This document shows positions 24,478-37,826 of a stretch of DNA of 64,000 nucleotides, piece by piece (positions within the stretch are counted from its first letter, which is position 1; every line of letters begins with the position of its first letter). The position numbers and the translations under genes were made by a program. The notes beneath the pieces were generated by a model. That model made no database searches. It was given only the letters and a program-made list of their open reading frames with translations, and was not told the DNA's origin. Origin of the DNA: Impatiens glandulifera (Eukaryota; Streptophyta; Magnoliopsida; Ericales; Balsaminaceae); assembly GCF_907164915.1 (NCBI RefSeq), contig NC_061864.1:14329889-14393888 (forward strand), read 5' to 3'.

Positions 24478-24548
24478 GTGTTTTAAATGAGAATCGAACT
24501 CGTGATTTTTAATCTTAGATCACCCTAACCACTTGAGCTACCTTACAA
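24478..24548 (-). mobile_element. tRNA-derived SINE-like segment
   Basis: The minus strand reads GGTAGCTCAAGTGG (like RNA polymerase III box A) and, about 30 bases later, GAGTTCGATTC (like box B). These are spaced as in a tRNA gene, but the segment lacks a clean cloverleaf. This is the head structure of a plant SINE or a decayed tRNA copy. The body and tail are not evident. Confidence 0.45.
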
Positions 24549-24653
24549 ATCTAATATAATATTTCTAAAATAAACCATTTAAAAGGTAAATTTATTAGAT
24601 TGTGATTTGTTAGACTATAAATTTTTTTAAAAAAAATAATTATTTATTTAACC

Positions 24654-24699
<46 letters not shown>

Positions 24700-25150
24700 A
24701 ATCTACATACAAAATTATTATATGATTTTATTATAACTTATTGGTTAAATAAAAAACAATGACTTCTTATTAAGTCTTGAATTTACTATAATTGTCCACT
24801 CTTTTTAAAAGTTAATGAGCAAAATCCTTTCCACTAAGAATTTTGTTAAGAGAATTTTTTATTTTTTTAATTAAAGATTCTTACACATGATTTCCTGGCT
24901 CATTTCTTCACTTAAATTCTTTCTACTAATAATTTCTTTCTCTTAAACCAAACCAGCATGTCAATAAGGAAATAAAAAAACAACTAATAAGTAACAATAA
25001 ATAAAATAAATTTTGTTTAAATAAAAATGAACTATACATTTTATTTTATTTTATTTTGACTAAAAAAATAATTAATTTAACTTGGTGGATGTCTAGTTTC
25101 CTTGCATGTCTTCTTCTTCAAGTTCTAGCCGTTGAAAAATATATCTGTAA
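24549..25150. other. A+T-rich intergenic stretch upstream of the IQD gene
   Basis: It contains a TA microsatellite at 24662-24695. No gene is recognised. Confidence 0.45.
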
Positions 25151-25160
25151 CCATATATAG
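25151..25160 (+). promoter_or_regulatory. Possible TATA box of the IQD gene
   Basis: CATATATAGA is followed by a CT-rich leader (25240-25300) of the type common in plant 5' UTRs. It lies about 430 bases upstream of the ATG, and a leader intron lies between. This is an inference from motif and position. Confidence 0.35.
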
Positions 25161-25436
25161 AGAAAGAGAGTCTGATAATCCGGGCTCCATCTATTATTTT
25201 GGGTCAGCCAAGGATCTTGCCACCATTCTCTTTTCTCCATTCTTCAAGATTTCATCTTTCTCCCCCCCTCTCTCTCTTTCTCTCTATCAATCTATCTTCC
25301 CTTCCTCAAATCTTAATTAGGTCAAATAACTAAGAAGGAGAAGTTTTGTTTATTCTTTCTTAATTTACAAGAGAGAAAGAAGAGAAGAGGAGGAGCCAGC
25401 CAACATTGGATCAAACCATACTTCCTCTGAAATTGG

Positions 25437-25574
25437 GTATACATTCAATTTCTCCCTTTTCTTATCTTTATTGAAAGTATTTCTAATTGTAAGAATGAAA
25501 AGTTCCAAACTTTTCAAAAAAACATGTAACAAATTCATCTGGGTTGTGTTTCATTTATGTTGGTTTTGATCAGA
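25437..25574 (+). other. Possible 5'-UTR intron of the IQD gene
   Basis: AAATTGG|GTATAC offers a donor and GTTTTGATCAG|ATGATTT an acceptor 17 bases before the start codon. The sequence between is T-rich like an intron. Confidence 0.45.
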
Positions 25575-25591
25575 TGATTTAAATTTGCAAA

Positions 25592-28008
25592 ATGGGAAGA
25601 AAAGGGAGTTGGTTTTCTGCAGTCAAGAAGGCTCTTAGCCCTAATCAATCAAAGGAGAAGAAAGAAAAGGTCCTCCCTCCCTCCCTCCATCCCTCTCTTT
25701 TTATATTTTTCAATTTTATAATACAAAATTATGATAACAATCGAACAGAGAAAGCTAAGGACAAAAAGCAAATTGCTTAGTCGGGAGACAAGCAAAAATA
25801 GTACAATTTCCGAACCAAAGCCCTCAACAGAGGAAGCAGTTGTTTCGGTGTTGGTCGAGCCAACCAGTCCAACCATATCAGATATTATTAAGCTAACACA
25901 AGCTCAAAATGAGCAAAACAAACATGTATATTCAGTGGCTCTTGCGACCGCGGCAGCTGCCGAAGCAGCTGTAGCCGCTGCCCAAGCAGCAGCCGAGATA
26001 GTTCGACTCACATCCGTCGCTGGTTTCCCAAACATGAAGCCCATGGTTAATGATGAACCAGAAATGGCTGCTGTCGAACCTCCCAAGGATGAACCAAAAA
26101 TGGCTGCGGTTAAGATTCAAAGTGCATACAGAGGATACAAAGTAAATAATATTATTAACTAATATGAGTATCCATTCATTCAATTCATTGATTATTAATG
26201 GGTTTTTATTTATACAGGCTAGGATGGAATCAAAGAGATTGAAAGGGATTTTGAGATTGAAAACAATGGTTGGAAGCAAAAGTGTGAAACGTCAAGCCAT
26301 GACCACATTGAAATGCATGCAAACATTAGCCCATGTGCAGTCTCAGGTTCAGGCCAGGAGGATTCAGATGACTGAGGAGAATTTGGCTCTCAAGAAAGAA
26401 TCGCCTGAAAGTAATAGTAGTAGCCCTAAATCATGTTCTTCAAAAGAACAGAGTGTGCCAAAGATGGTGAGCAAATTACATGATCATGTTAATGAAGATA
26501 TGGGTAGTCCTCAATCTTTGAAGAAACAGAAGATGCAAAGCAAATTGCATGATCAGGCTCGTGTTATTAAGATTAGAGAAAGGGAACTAAATGATCAAGA
26601 TTGGATCGGTAGCCCCCAATCTAAAGAACAGATGGATGCAATGATGATGAGCAAACAAGAGGCTGCTATCAAAAGAGAGAGGGCCTTGGCATATTCATAC
26701 TCTCACCAGGTATTTCTTCTCTTTTTATTTGACCCATTTTATTTATCATTTATGTTCTTATCAATCTAAATTAAGATAAAAAAAATTGATTGATGAAAAA
26801 GATATATATAATTTTGTTTTTATGGGAGGCTGTGTGGGTGGTGCCCTAAATGAGATATCTAGGGCAACCATCTAGGGCAACCCCAGTAAGCCCATGGGCT
26901 AGGACCTAGGACAAACATTCTCAGAATAGGCCAAACTTCAAATTCAATACAAATTAAAACCTCTATCTAGTTTTAAACCTGCCTTACCATTATTTATTTC
27001 TTTTTATCTTCATAATTTAACAAATATATTAGTAATTTATAATGAGTAATGATAAATATGATAAGTTTTATAAGAAACTTTGGTAGGAATTGGTGTTTCA
27101 ATCTATGATTGGTTGAAAATCTAATAAGGAAACATTTTTTTTTTTAATTTTTATTGAAATGACACATAATTCCTTACAAAAATTCTTCACATTTATCATT
27201 ATTCTATTTATGTTTATAGATCTAGATAAGAACAAGATAAAAAAAAATAAAAAATTAAAGTGTTTATTAATGTTGACTTTCTCAAAAGTGACAAAGATAT
27301 AATGTGTACATTGTACATTTTTCTTTGTTTGGTATATATACTTAACACATCATAAAAAAAACAAATATGCTCCAAACAATTTTTACTAAGTTTAAAAATA
27401 TTAATCATTTTCTTTTAGATGGTCAGATATAAATACATGAGTTTTTGTTCTCTATTAGTGAGTTAATCGGGCCTTTTTAATCTATTTTCTATTTTTTAAT
27501 TTTTTTTCAGCAAACATGGAGAAATCAACCGTCAAAGAAAGAAACCCCGACGACCCAAGATTCAAAAACACCCGAATGGGAATGGAATTGGTTGGATAAA
27601 TGGGTGATAGGCCTACCATGCCAAACTCAAGGCGTGTGCGAAAAAGACGATGACCATTCTTCAGTTCATAGCTCAGGCAGGCATGCAAACAATGGTCAAA
27701 ATAGCCATCTTCGACGCCATTCGTGTAATTCCTCTCCCCGTTCAAAGCCTCTAAATGGTGTCAAAAGAACAGAAAATACGTCCGATAATGAAGGAACATC
27801 TCCTACCAATCGAACTCACTCGAACAATTCATCACCAAAATCCGTGAGGGCTAGGAATGCGGCTCCAAGCCCTTTGGGCAATGCAACACCAGAAAAAAAT
27901 AGACGAGCAAATAAGTCATTGTCGTTTTCGACATCCTCACATACAAGGCATTCTAGCTTTTCAAGCACAAAGAGTATTCCTACAAAAAATGTCATTATGG
28001 TTCAATAA
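25592..28008 (+). CDS. IQ67-domain (IQD) calmodulin-binding protein
   Basis: IQD proteins are plant scaffold proteins that bind calmodulin and usually decorate microtubules or membranes. Four exons join in frame: 25592-25669, 25749-26141, 26218-26709 and 27511-28008 (1461 nt, 486 aa). The start MGRKGSWFSAVKKALSP is the family N-terminus. An Ala-rich helix (residues about 105-130) leads to the IQ67 region at about 146-212: VKIQSAYRGYK, then LRLKTMVGSKSVKRQAMTTL and MQTLAHVQSQVQARR. The phase-0 intron after GYK sits where it does in other family members. The C-terminus has the WLDKW motif (about residue 341) and a Ser/Asn-rich basic tail. Both the IQ core and the second helix look functional. 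The subfamily number cannot be assigned. Confidence 0.93.
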
Positions 28009-28520
28009 GAAATTAAATGTTTAATCTTCCTTTTCTTTTCTTCTTCAACTCTATATTTCTTGACACTGTCCAACCATTATTCTCTGTTTCAAATGGAGTT
28101 AATTAATACAAATAAAGTATTCAACTATTATTATTATTATTATTATTATTATTTAGCTAAATTGACTAGCATTATTCATTTTTATAACTGTTCAATGTAG
28201 AAACTGAACATGAAATTTCTATGTTTTTAAGAAATTTGTCAATTTAGCTTATCTATTTTGATAGAAATTAATTATTTTTAAAATTAGGTTAAGTGACAAA
28301 AATTGATTCAATTTTTATTAAGCTCCTTAAATTAAAAGTAACTTCACTATGGGTTCATAATCATTTTTAAAAATATGAACTTAATAGAAGAAAAACGAAT
28401 TAAACTCCAAAAAGTTAAAATGAAAAATATGAGAATGAGAAGAAAATTGAGGTTGAGAATAAAGAGAATGACATAACACATTTTAATGGTTAAAAAAAGA
28501 AAAAAGTGTGAATAGAGAAG

Positions 28521-28576
<56 letters not shown>

Positions 28577-29240
28577 TGTTTAAGATAATCAACTTCGTTC
28601 TTTTTCACGTTTATTTTTTCAAATTCTCACCTTAATCCTTTTCTCATAAATTATTCTACATTTTTTTTAATGTTTTTATTATATATACAAAATTGTTAAT
28701 AATATCATAAAAATAAATTATTATTTAAAAGAAAATGTATTTAGATTTATTTTAAAAAATGAAGTTGACTTTTGAAAACTGAATATGAATTTAAAAATTA
28801 AAACAGAAAAATATCTTATAAATTATTATTTTTATTTTATTATTTAAGTGATTTAAATGAAATAATATTTTAAAATAGATTTTAATTATATATATATTTA
28901 TAATATTTTTCATTCAATTTTTCTTAAATCATAACTACAAGTCTTTTCAAACAAATCAAGTGGATGATAAACATCTTCTTGATGATATTTGACCTCTTGT
29001 TTATGATATTTGTCAAAAATTTGAAAAAAATGTTTATTTCTAACTAAAATAGATTACAATAAATAAATAAATGTGGATGGAGTGAATGTGATACACAATA
29101 ATACAACGTATGGAGTTAAAAATGATAAAAATAAAAATTATGATTAAAAAATAAGAGAAAAAAAAAAAGAAATGAAAAAAAAAAGGTAATAAACGGGGAG
29201 CAGAAACAAGGAGCCGTCTTCTTCTCCATCTTTCCATTTG
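28009..29240. other. Intergenic stretch between the IQD and SAMTL genes
   Basis: The first part is probable 3' UTR of the IQD gene. It contains an (ATT)n run (28128-28153) and a (TA)n run (28523-28571). No gene is recognised on either strand. Confidence 0.5.
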
Positions 29241-29688
29241 GTTCTTCTTTCACTCGCTTTGCCATTCATTATCCATTGGGAGCCTCATATTTGTCTCAGA
29301 CCACCGTGAAATTATGCCCATATTTTCTCTTCTTTCTGGTTCTACTAACCCTCCGACGACGACCTCCATCGCTTCTGCATATATAGGTGCGGAATAGATA
29401 GCTATTACTCCAATTCACTCACACATTTATCTATTTCAGATCTTAAATACGTTTTGGAGGCTCGATGTTGGGTTTTGATTCTTTATATAGTAGGATCGTA
29501 TTCTGGGTTCATATCTGATCTTGTTTTATCTGTCTAAAGAAGCCTTTTTTGGTGTTATTATTGAGAACTTTGAGATAAAGCTGAATTTTGGGAGGTGGGT
29601 TTTCTTTATTTTTCTATCTACTGGAATGCGAAGCTTTGTCGAGGACTGAATTGTTGATAGGCTTATTTATCTGGTTAAGGATTTTGTA

Positions 29689-32600
29689 ATGGTGAATGCA
29701 AATGACCCTGCTGAATCATTTTTAAATTCCATTCAAGCTGTTAGGGATGTGTTTCTTCCGTTTGAAGCTGGTTTAAGGAAGGCTGTGAAAGATTTGGAGT
29801 ATAGTTGGGCAGTTTCGAAACCGGCTTATAATAGTATTCAGTGTGGGGTTAGAGATAGCAACAAGAGTCAGATTTGTTCTGTTAAGAAGAAGAGTTGTTA
29901 TTGTTTTTTTCATGGTGAGAAGAAGAACAAAGGATTGAGGAGAAAAGCTCCAGTCAAGGCGTTGTTGGGAATTTTTCCTCATAATTGTGGAAGTAAGATT
30001 GGGAAATCAGGCAAAGGATTGGAAGAGGAGGAGGATAGCAATGAGAATGATACATGCTTGAATTGTCTTCAATTTCCTGTTACATGGTCTTTGTTTCCTA
30101 ATGGTTTTCTTCATTCCTTTTCAAATCCATTTAAGCTTGGCAAAAAGCATGTTCGTAAAAATGGTGCCGGGAATAATGATTATTTGTATGTATGTGCAAA
30201 TGCATCCAAGCCACAGATTTCACGTGAAGCAAAGTGGAGTTCGAGGTGTCAGGACACAAATTTGAAACAAGACGATGTTAAGAAAATGCCAATTGATAAG
30301 CTCTTTGGATTTATTTGTGATCAGTTGATACAAAATTTCCAGAAGCTTGATTTGGGAGTCCATCGTAGGAATAACCATTTGAGGGATGTATCCTGTACTT
30401 TGGAAGAAAAAAGGACAGAGATTATTGGGTTGTTAGGAAATTTGAGATTTGCGAGAGTGGGAGGCCTTCCTTCTAGCATAATTGGAATTGATTCTGCCAA
30501 AGAAGAGGACACTAGTAACATTGTTGCTGGTGAAAAAGAAGATAGTGCAGGAAGTTCTCCATCAAAGTTGGCAAATGGATTACTTAGTATTCCATTATCA
30601 AATGTGGAGAGGTTGAGATCCACATTATCCACCGTGTCTCTGACAGAACTAATTGAGCTTGTACCTCAACTAGGGCGATCTACAAAAGACTATCCTGACA
30701 AGAAGAAGCTCTTCTCAGTCCAAGACTTCTTTAGGTACACTGAAGCTGAAGGTATGCCTCTAAATAATTTTACATGTGTACTCCTAAAGTCTTATGCTGA
30801 AGTTTTTGCTATCCTAGTTTTTATGTTAATGCCCTGTTGTGCACTCCTTTGAACCACTTTCACATAAGTTTGTCTATCTAAATACTGCATTACATTACAA
30901 CTGATAGTCTATAGCTATTCTTGACAAAATGAAAACTTCATGAGAATACATGGCAGCTGAACTATTTCTTTTTTTTGCCAACAATATGTATTGAGACATC
31001 ATGTTTAACAAGAGATTTAAATCACGACCTAAATTTAGTTCAATTTCTTCCAAATGAGACTAAAAAGTTATAGATTGTTCAGACCAAGTAAGTTTCAAAA
31101 AAAAAAGTTATAGATTGTTCAAACCAAGTAGGTTTAAAGAAAAAATATGCATTCCTCCAAATATATTTTTTGTCCTGTACATGTTTTCCACAAAAGAAAG
31201 GCCAAAAGACCAAAATTTGATCTCTAAGATATCTAAATTCAGATCTAAAATTCATATAGTACCCAAATAGCCTTGAAGTTCAAAGAGAAATCAATTTGAG
31301 TCTTAAAACCCCCTATTTGGTACAATATGTCTTTCTGATTCATACTATAACGGATTATTTGGAGAGAACTCCATTTGACCCATTGTTATTTGTTTCACAA
31401 TAAATGTCGTATGCTATATTTGTTATTTTGGGGCCCTTATATTTGTATATGCTATATTTGTTACTTTGGGTGCCTTAAAAAGTTGGAAGTTAAGTTAGAG
31501 CCAACACACATATATATATGTCTATTTCTTTTTGTTTCCAATTTGAGCACATCCTTCAACCAAATGAATCTTCTGAAATTTATCTTCCATTTCAGGAAGG
31601 AGGTTTTTTGAGGAATTGGACAGAGATGACGATGGTCAAGTTACTTTGGAAGATCTTGAGGTGGTTATGACAAAACGGAAACTTCCCCGAAGATATGCTC
31701 GTGAGTTTTTGCAACGTACTAGAAATCACTTGTTTTCTAGATCCTTTGGATGGAAGCAATTTTTAAGCTTGATGGAACAAAAGGAATCAACCATTCTTCG
31801 AGCTTATACTTCTCTTTGCCTGAGCAAGTCCGGGACGCTAAAGAAGAGCGAAATCTTGGAATCACTTAAAAATGCAGGACTCCCTGCAAATGAGGACAAT
31901 GCCATTGCAATGATGAGATTTCTTAATGCAGACACAGAAGAATCTATTTCTTATGGACATTTTCGAAATTTCATGGTGCTTCTTCCCTTTGATAGACTGC
32001 AAGAAGATCCTAGGTGAGACTTTGTTGTATAAGATTTTACAATCCTAACTAGATCCATGTCGTGATTTTTTTAATGAAAACATACTCCATTTTTTATTGG
32101 AAAAGTAAATGTGTAGTGTACTAGGGTATACATGTACAATAAAAGGAAAAAAATTATCGAAAATTACAAATAAATGATACATGTATCTTTCAGAATGAGA
32201 CGATGGGAGCAATTTCTACCTTATGTCGTAGACAGCTAAATGAGAAATATATTCAAGGTACTATGTTGTAGTTGTTGACATGATTTTATTTGAGTAAAAC
32301 TTGTAGGAGTATCTGGTTTGAAGCTGCTACAGTTGTTGCAGTTCCACCTCCAGTAGATATACCAGCTAGCAGTGTTCTGAAATCTGCATTGGCAGGGGGC
32401 CTTTCATGTGCACTATCTTGCTCTTTGCTGTACCCTGTTGATACAATGAAGGTATATTCTGCCGCTTAATTCTTGAATGATCTGAATTCAACATTAGATA
32501 GATTTATTTTCTTGGATTTTATCAGCTATATATAAATGAAATTTCTTTAACTTGTCAGAGTCTGTATGATATGATGGACTAAGGTCTATGCTAAGATTCC

Positions 32601-35600
32601 TATTCCATCCAAAAGAATAATATATATTTGCAAAATAATTTATGGGTGATTATTTCTCCACAGAGGGGTAGATAGCTGCAGTTGTAATTCCTATTTTTAG
32701 TTGATAAATTACCTTAATATGAACAAAGCCTTGACTGTTAAAATACTGAGGATTTTCATACATTGGTAATGTGATTACATACATTGGTAATCACATTTTT
32801 TGAGCTAGTGTTTAACTTCTTGATTTTTCTCTTTTGATTATACTTTGTAAAGAACATTTAACGAATTAATAGAATCAAATTAATGCTAAAAAGTGATGAA
32901 TTATCATCACCTTATAATGTTATTAATTATGCTTTGTTTTCTCAATCTTAATTAACTATACTATCATTCTTGAATTGGGATTAGTAGATACTTTAATTTA
33001 TAAAAGAAATCTATCTTGTCATTGATAGTTACAAGTAATTTTCTTGTCATATTAGTAGTAGAATAATATTAATATCCTCTAGTATTTTAAAGGTGTGGAA
33101 AATTCAAGCTAGGAAAGTCCCACAAGTTCAACTATTAGCAAGTACCACAAGTTAACTTGTTGCACTCTTATAATGTTGCTTCTTTACTCTTACATGTATT
33201 TTGATAGGTGGTTACCCTCTCAAAATATATGAGAAAAGTATTCTTCAATCTCTCCTCTTTCTCAAATTCTTCAAAAGGACATATAATTATTACTTCTTTT
33301 TTTCTTTAGGTTGACGAATAGGCATCAACTGAATCAACATATACAAAAAGAAAAAAAAAACTTATGTTATTCTCAACAACCTTTTTGCTTAATTTATTGT
33401 AGTTTTTTAAAAAGGAAGTGAAACCTAACATCTTCTACTTGGATTCATCACATATGTTAATTAATTTTGTTTTAAACCAAAAACAACTTGTAATAAAAAC
33501 AAACCATTGCAAGTCATATATATTTCAGTACATTAAAGCACAAAAACAAGGTCAAAAAAAAAAAAAGGTAGGTAGGGATTCAAATAAATCATTGTTCCAA
33601 CCCTCGCCTCCCCATTAGCATATGAGAGTCGGAAGACCTTTCAAACTTCGTCCAACACATACAATCCAGAATCATCAATCCTCTTGAACCATTCAAAAGA
33701 TCATCCAAAATTCAAATTTCAAGTTGCCCCTCATTAGAGCATCTCATCATCTTGTCCCAAGAATCAGGACACCACCAAACACTCATTCCTCCACATCAAG
33801 ATTCTCTTACCTATTACTTGCTAATGTTGACCTCAACATGAATTCCCTTAGCCATCAAGACCACTTTGAAGTTTAGTTCCTTTCACTTTTATTTATCACA
33901 ATTAACACTACTATGTAACATCCACTCCTCCTTGTCAAGTTTCAATTTACCAAACTTAGTATCTTTCTTTGCCTTTGATGAAACTCAGGTCTTTTGACCG
34001 GATCAGTTTGCCTTCACTGTACGTATTTCTTTCCCACTCAATACGTAGCACATTCTGCTCATCAAGGGTCACGAGAATTACTAATGATAACAAACTGATT
34101 GTCGGTTCGAGGAGCTTCTTGACCACATAAATAACCTCTTATTCAAGTAAAAGCTTTTTTCGCTACCTCTCCCTCTTGTACAAAACATATATTTAGTAAA
34201 TGAAAAATTAAATAAAACAATGACTTTTATGAACAGAAATAAGGAATCTATTGATTATTGGGTCTGAGCATACGGAAAGAAAGAATAATTTGCTTTTTCA
34301 TTAATCTTTTTACTGTTTTTTCTAACTAGTTTCTTCCATAACTGCTACTTCATTTATCAGACTAGAGTGCAAGCATCAACCCTTACTTTTCCTGAGATCA
34401 TTTCAAAGCTGCCTCAAATTGGCATCCGGGGATTATACAGAGGTTCAGTGCCAGCAATTCTTGGACAATTCTCAAGGTTGATTTTAAAACGGTTTTCTTT
34501 TGCTCCAAAATTGGCATAAAATGTTTTCATGTCTTACCTGTGCTTTCTTTATTTGCAGCCATGGCTTGCGAACTGGGATTTTTGAAGCAAGCAAGCTTGT
34601 ATTAGTAAATATAGCTCCTACACTCCCCGGATTACAGGTACTGGCTTTTGCTTTATCATATCATATTCTCTCCTTTTGTCCTATCCTATTTTTGTTTCTA
34701 TTCTTTCTAGAGATCTTTTTTCTTTTTTGTGGATAGCCATTGCCTTGTATATTAATAAATGAAAGACAACCAAACGGAACTTACAAAGTATAAGTGCACG
34801 GAAAAGACAACTAACATGTGTGCTTATGTGGATACGACAATTGTTGAATGATTTAAGCTTTGGCAGACAAAAAATACAAAAGAGTTTTACAGTGTTTATA
34901 TGGTAGAGTGATGTCGGAAACACTGATGCTAAGATCATTCCAGCTAGGTTCTTAAACCCTAACCTCTTGAAAGACCCAACTCGAACCATATAGATTCTGT
35001 GTACGGATATGTTGCGATAATCAAGTCAATATTCACATTATTTCCAATCTTATATTCCACGAATGAATGAAATATATCAAAATCAACTGCCACTTTATTG
35101 AAAAATCTTGAGGAATATGTTATTTCCAGACATGTTTGTACCCGAGAAAAACCTGCAAATATATTTATAAAGACCCTACCCAAATACAAAATAAAAAATC
35201 TGTGCGGCAGTTGGACATGATTAACATCTTTTCTCCAATTTGAGCGGGAGGGAATGATGGAGATCATGAATATAAAAGAAAACTGGAGGTCACTAAAATA
35301 TGGAGAACTTAAATCCCTTCATATTTTGATTTTTGTGACATGTGTACGTTACTGGTGAATGAATTATTTTCCGAAATACACAGTTTGACTTTCAGCATTA
35401 TGTTTTTCATGGTTACAGAACCTAGGCTTTAAAATGAATCTGTTTACAATGGCCTTAGGTGCAATCTATAGCCTCCTTCTGCAGCACTTTGTTGGGAACG
35501 GCGGTGAGGATACCTAATGAAGTACTAAAGCAAAGGTTGCAGGCGGGATTGTTTGAAAATGTTGGAGAGGCAATTGTGGGTACTTGGAATCAAGACGGTC

Positions 35601-36770
35601 TAAAGGGTTTCTTTCGGGGGACTGGCGCCACTCTTTTCCGCGAAGTTCCATTTTACGTTGCAGGAATGGGTCTTTATGCTGAATCTAAAAAGGTACACAA
35701 CTTTCCACCTTAGAATTTGTAAATTTGTAAACTGGTATGCACTTGCATAAACAATTTGCTACTTATAACCACCATCATAATCAATCAATGTTTTCATCAA
35801 GGGACATATAGTATTTTGAATTCTGCAACTTATTGTATAGGTTTTTTATCATTTATTTTTAAATGATTGTCATGGTCTAAATGATAAAAATTGTATTAAA
35901 TAGTAGTTGTCGTGAATGTGACTTTTAATAATCAAACAACGCTTATAAAACCATCAAGCCAAACTGAATTTGTAAAATCTAAACTCTTCCTTTATATTAG
36001 TACATAACAATAACTAAAGAGCCTGTTTGTTCCTTTTTTTTTTTGTAGATCTTGATCAAATTATTGTTTTTCGTGATTCATATTATAGTGTGATTTTTGG
36101 TTTTCATATAAGTTTCTACTTCATGATCCAAATTATAGGTCATGTCTTTTTGTTTCATTTGGTTTACAGAATTTTCATGATCATATTATACTTTATATCA
36201 CTGCTATTATTTATAAACATAACAAATGTAGATTTTTCGGATAATGATTTGACATGATTTTGTTATTGTTTTCTAAATTATAACAGCCCTTTATATTAAA
36301 ATTACACAATCTCCCCCATCTAAAGAATGACCAATACAGTTATACAATAATAATACACTAAATTAGGCCAACTTAAACATGATAACACTATGATGGATCG
36401 ATGTTCTTGATTTAAAACTGGCATGTTTGTTCAGGGTGTCCAACATCTTTTGGGTCGGGAACTGGAGCCATGGGAGACAATAGCTGTAGGTGCAATTTCT
36501 GGTGGGCTTGCTGCAGTTGTTACAACCCCATTCGATGTGATGAAGACCCGGATGATGACAGCTCCAGGAGGAAGGTCGATCTCAATGCAGATGGTGGCTA
36601 TCTCCATTTTACGGCGCGAGGGACCTCTTGGACTGTTCAAAGGAGCTGTTCCCAGATTCTTCTGGATTGCTCCATTGGGTGCCATGAACTTTGCTGGTTA
36701 TGAACTTGCCAAGAAAGCTATGGAAAAGAATGAAGAACAACAACAGGCTTCACAAAGGTTAGCTAGCTAG
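29689..36770 (+). CDS. SAMTL: EF-hand mitochondrial-carrier-family protein, SAMTL type
   Basis: It is probably an organelle-envelope metabolite carrier related to S-adenosylmethionine transporters. The N-terminus resembles the Arabidopsis SAM-transporter-like protein (AT2G35800): ESFLNSIQAVRDVFLPFEAG, and later CLNCLQFPVTWSLF. Seven exons join in frame: 29689-30751, 31596-32013, 32307-32451, 34361-34476, 34559-34637, 35459-35692 and 36435-36770 (2391 nt, 796 aa). Residues 1-350 are soluble and of unknown role. An EF-hand loop, DRDDDGQVTLED, lies at 363-374, with Asp rather than Glu at position 12. Three carrier signatures follow: PVDTMKTR (537), PNEVLKQR (626) and PFDVMKTR (717). The second departs from the Px[DE] rule only mildly (PNE). 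Substrate and organelle are inferred from family. Confidence 0.93.
30752..31595 (+). other. Intron 1 of the SAMTL gene, with a local duplication
   Basis: AAAAAGTTATAGATTGTTCA...CCAAGTA occurs twice in succession (31069-31105 and about 31106-31140). No other gene is recognised. Splicing joins GCTGAAG|GTATG to TTTCAG|GAAGG. Confidence 0.7.
32452..34360 (+). other. 1.9-kb intron 3 of the SAMTL gene
   Basis: This intron splits the first carrier signature after PVDTMK. Its middle (about 33060-34200) has a more balanced base composition than the flanks and CT-rich coding-like words, suggesting an inserted and decayed repeat. I could not identify the family. The remainder is A+T-rich. Confidence 0.45.
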
Positions 36771-37787
36771 CTATGCATGCATGCTTCAGTTCCAATTTGG
36801 TGTACTTTGAAATTAGTTTTTGTTATCAATTGCGGCTCATTGATGATGATGAGTGAAAGTTTTCTTGAGATTTTGTGGCAGAATGTTTTGTTTTGTTTAT
36901 TTTGGTTCACTAAAGAGGTTTTTGACTTCTGAGGATTGATTTATTGGTGGCCAATGATGACATTCTGCATATACTTTTATGTCTTGTTTTAACTTGTAAC
37001 AATGTTATTGTCTTGCATCTTTACATGTGCAATCATATCCCACTTTATTTTTTGATTATTCATAGTTGCCATCTAGTTTGATTTTATTGGTATTATTAAA
37101 AATAAAATTATATCAAGTCACTTTTTATTTATTTATTTATTTAGAAACAATTAATACATCTTTGGTCTGCACATTCCTTTACAAATTGTTAAGGATCCAA
37201 GATGAAGGTTGGAAAAAACAATCATTCATTCACAAACTTCAAGTAATTAGGAACATATATTGTTCATCTTCGTTTTCCTATAAAAACTTGTATTTATAGA
37301 TTTGTTTTTATTATTTAACATGTTTTGATTAAGTTTCAAAATCTCATGTCATTTTTCACAAAAAAAAAAAAAAGATTATTTCCAAATAACATAAACCAAG
37401 CCAGCTCTAACAAATTAAACACTACAATAAATTGTATAGTTTTTTTTTTTTTTTTTTTTTTTTGCTACATGCTTCACATGAAAATGAAGAAGCAAAACAC
37501 TACTATAAAAGTTACATTCTAAATCAAAACTAAAATGCAATCAAAATGTGAATAATTCAATAGAAATGAAATCATCAATGTTACTCACACTTTTGATGTC
37601 TTGATCAAGGTTTATGAGATCCCCTTAATTTAAGTTCATTCTCTATAATCAATTGCCATATATAATCTTCATCAATGTTTTCAAAATGAAAAAATTATAT
37701 AAAATTTTGGACCACATGTAAATATGAAATTTAAAATTCTTAATATTTAAAGAAATATAATTTATAAATTATTATTATTATTTGTAT

Positions 37788-37826
<39 letters not shown>

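Noticed and set aside
25904..26279. Minus-strand open frames opposite the IQD gene
   Set aside because: They are complements of the Ala-rich and IQ67-coding exons, with no independent support.
28347..28592. Tyr/Ile-rich open frame
   Set aside because: It is a translation of a (TA)n microsatellite.
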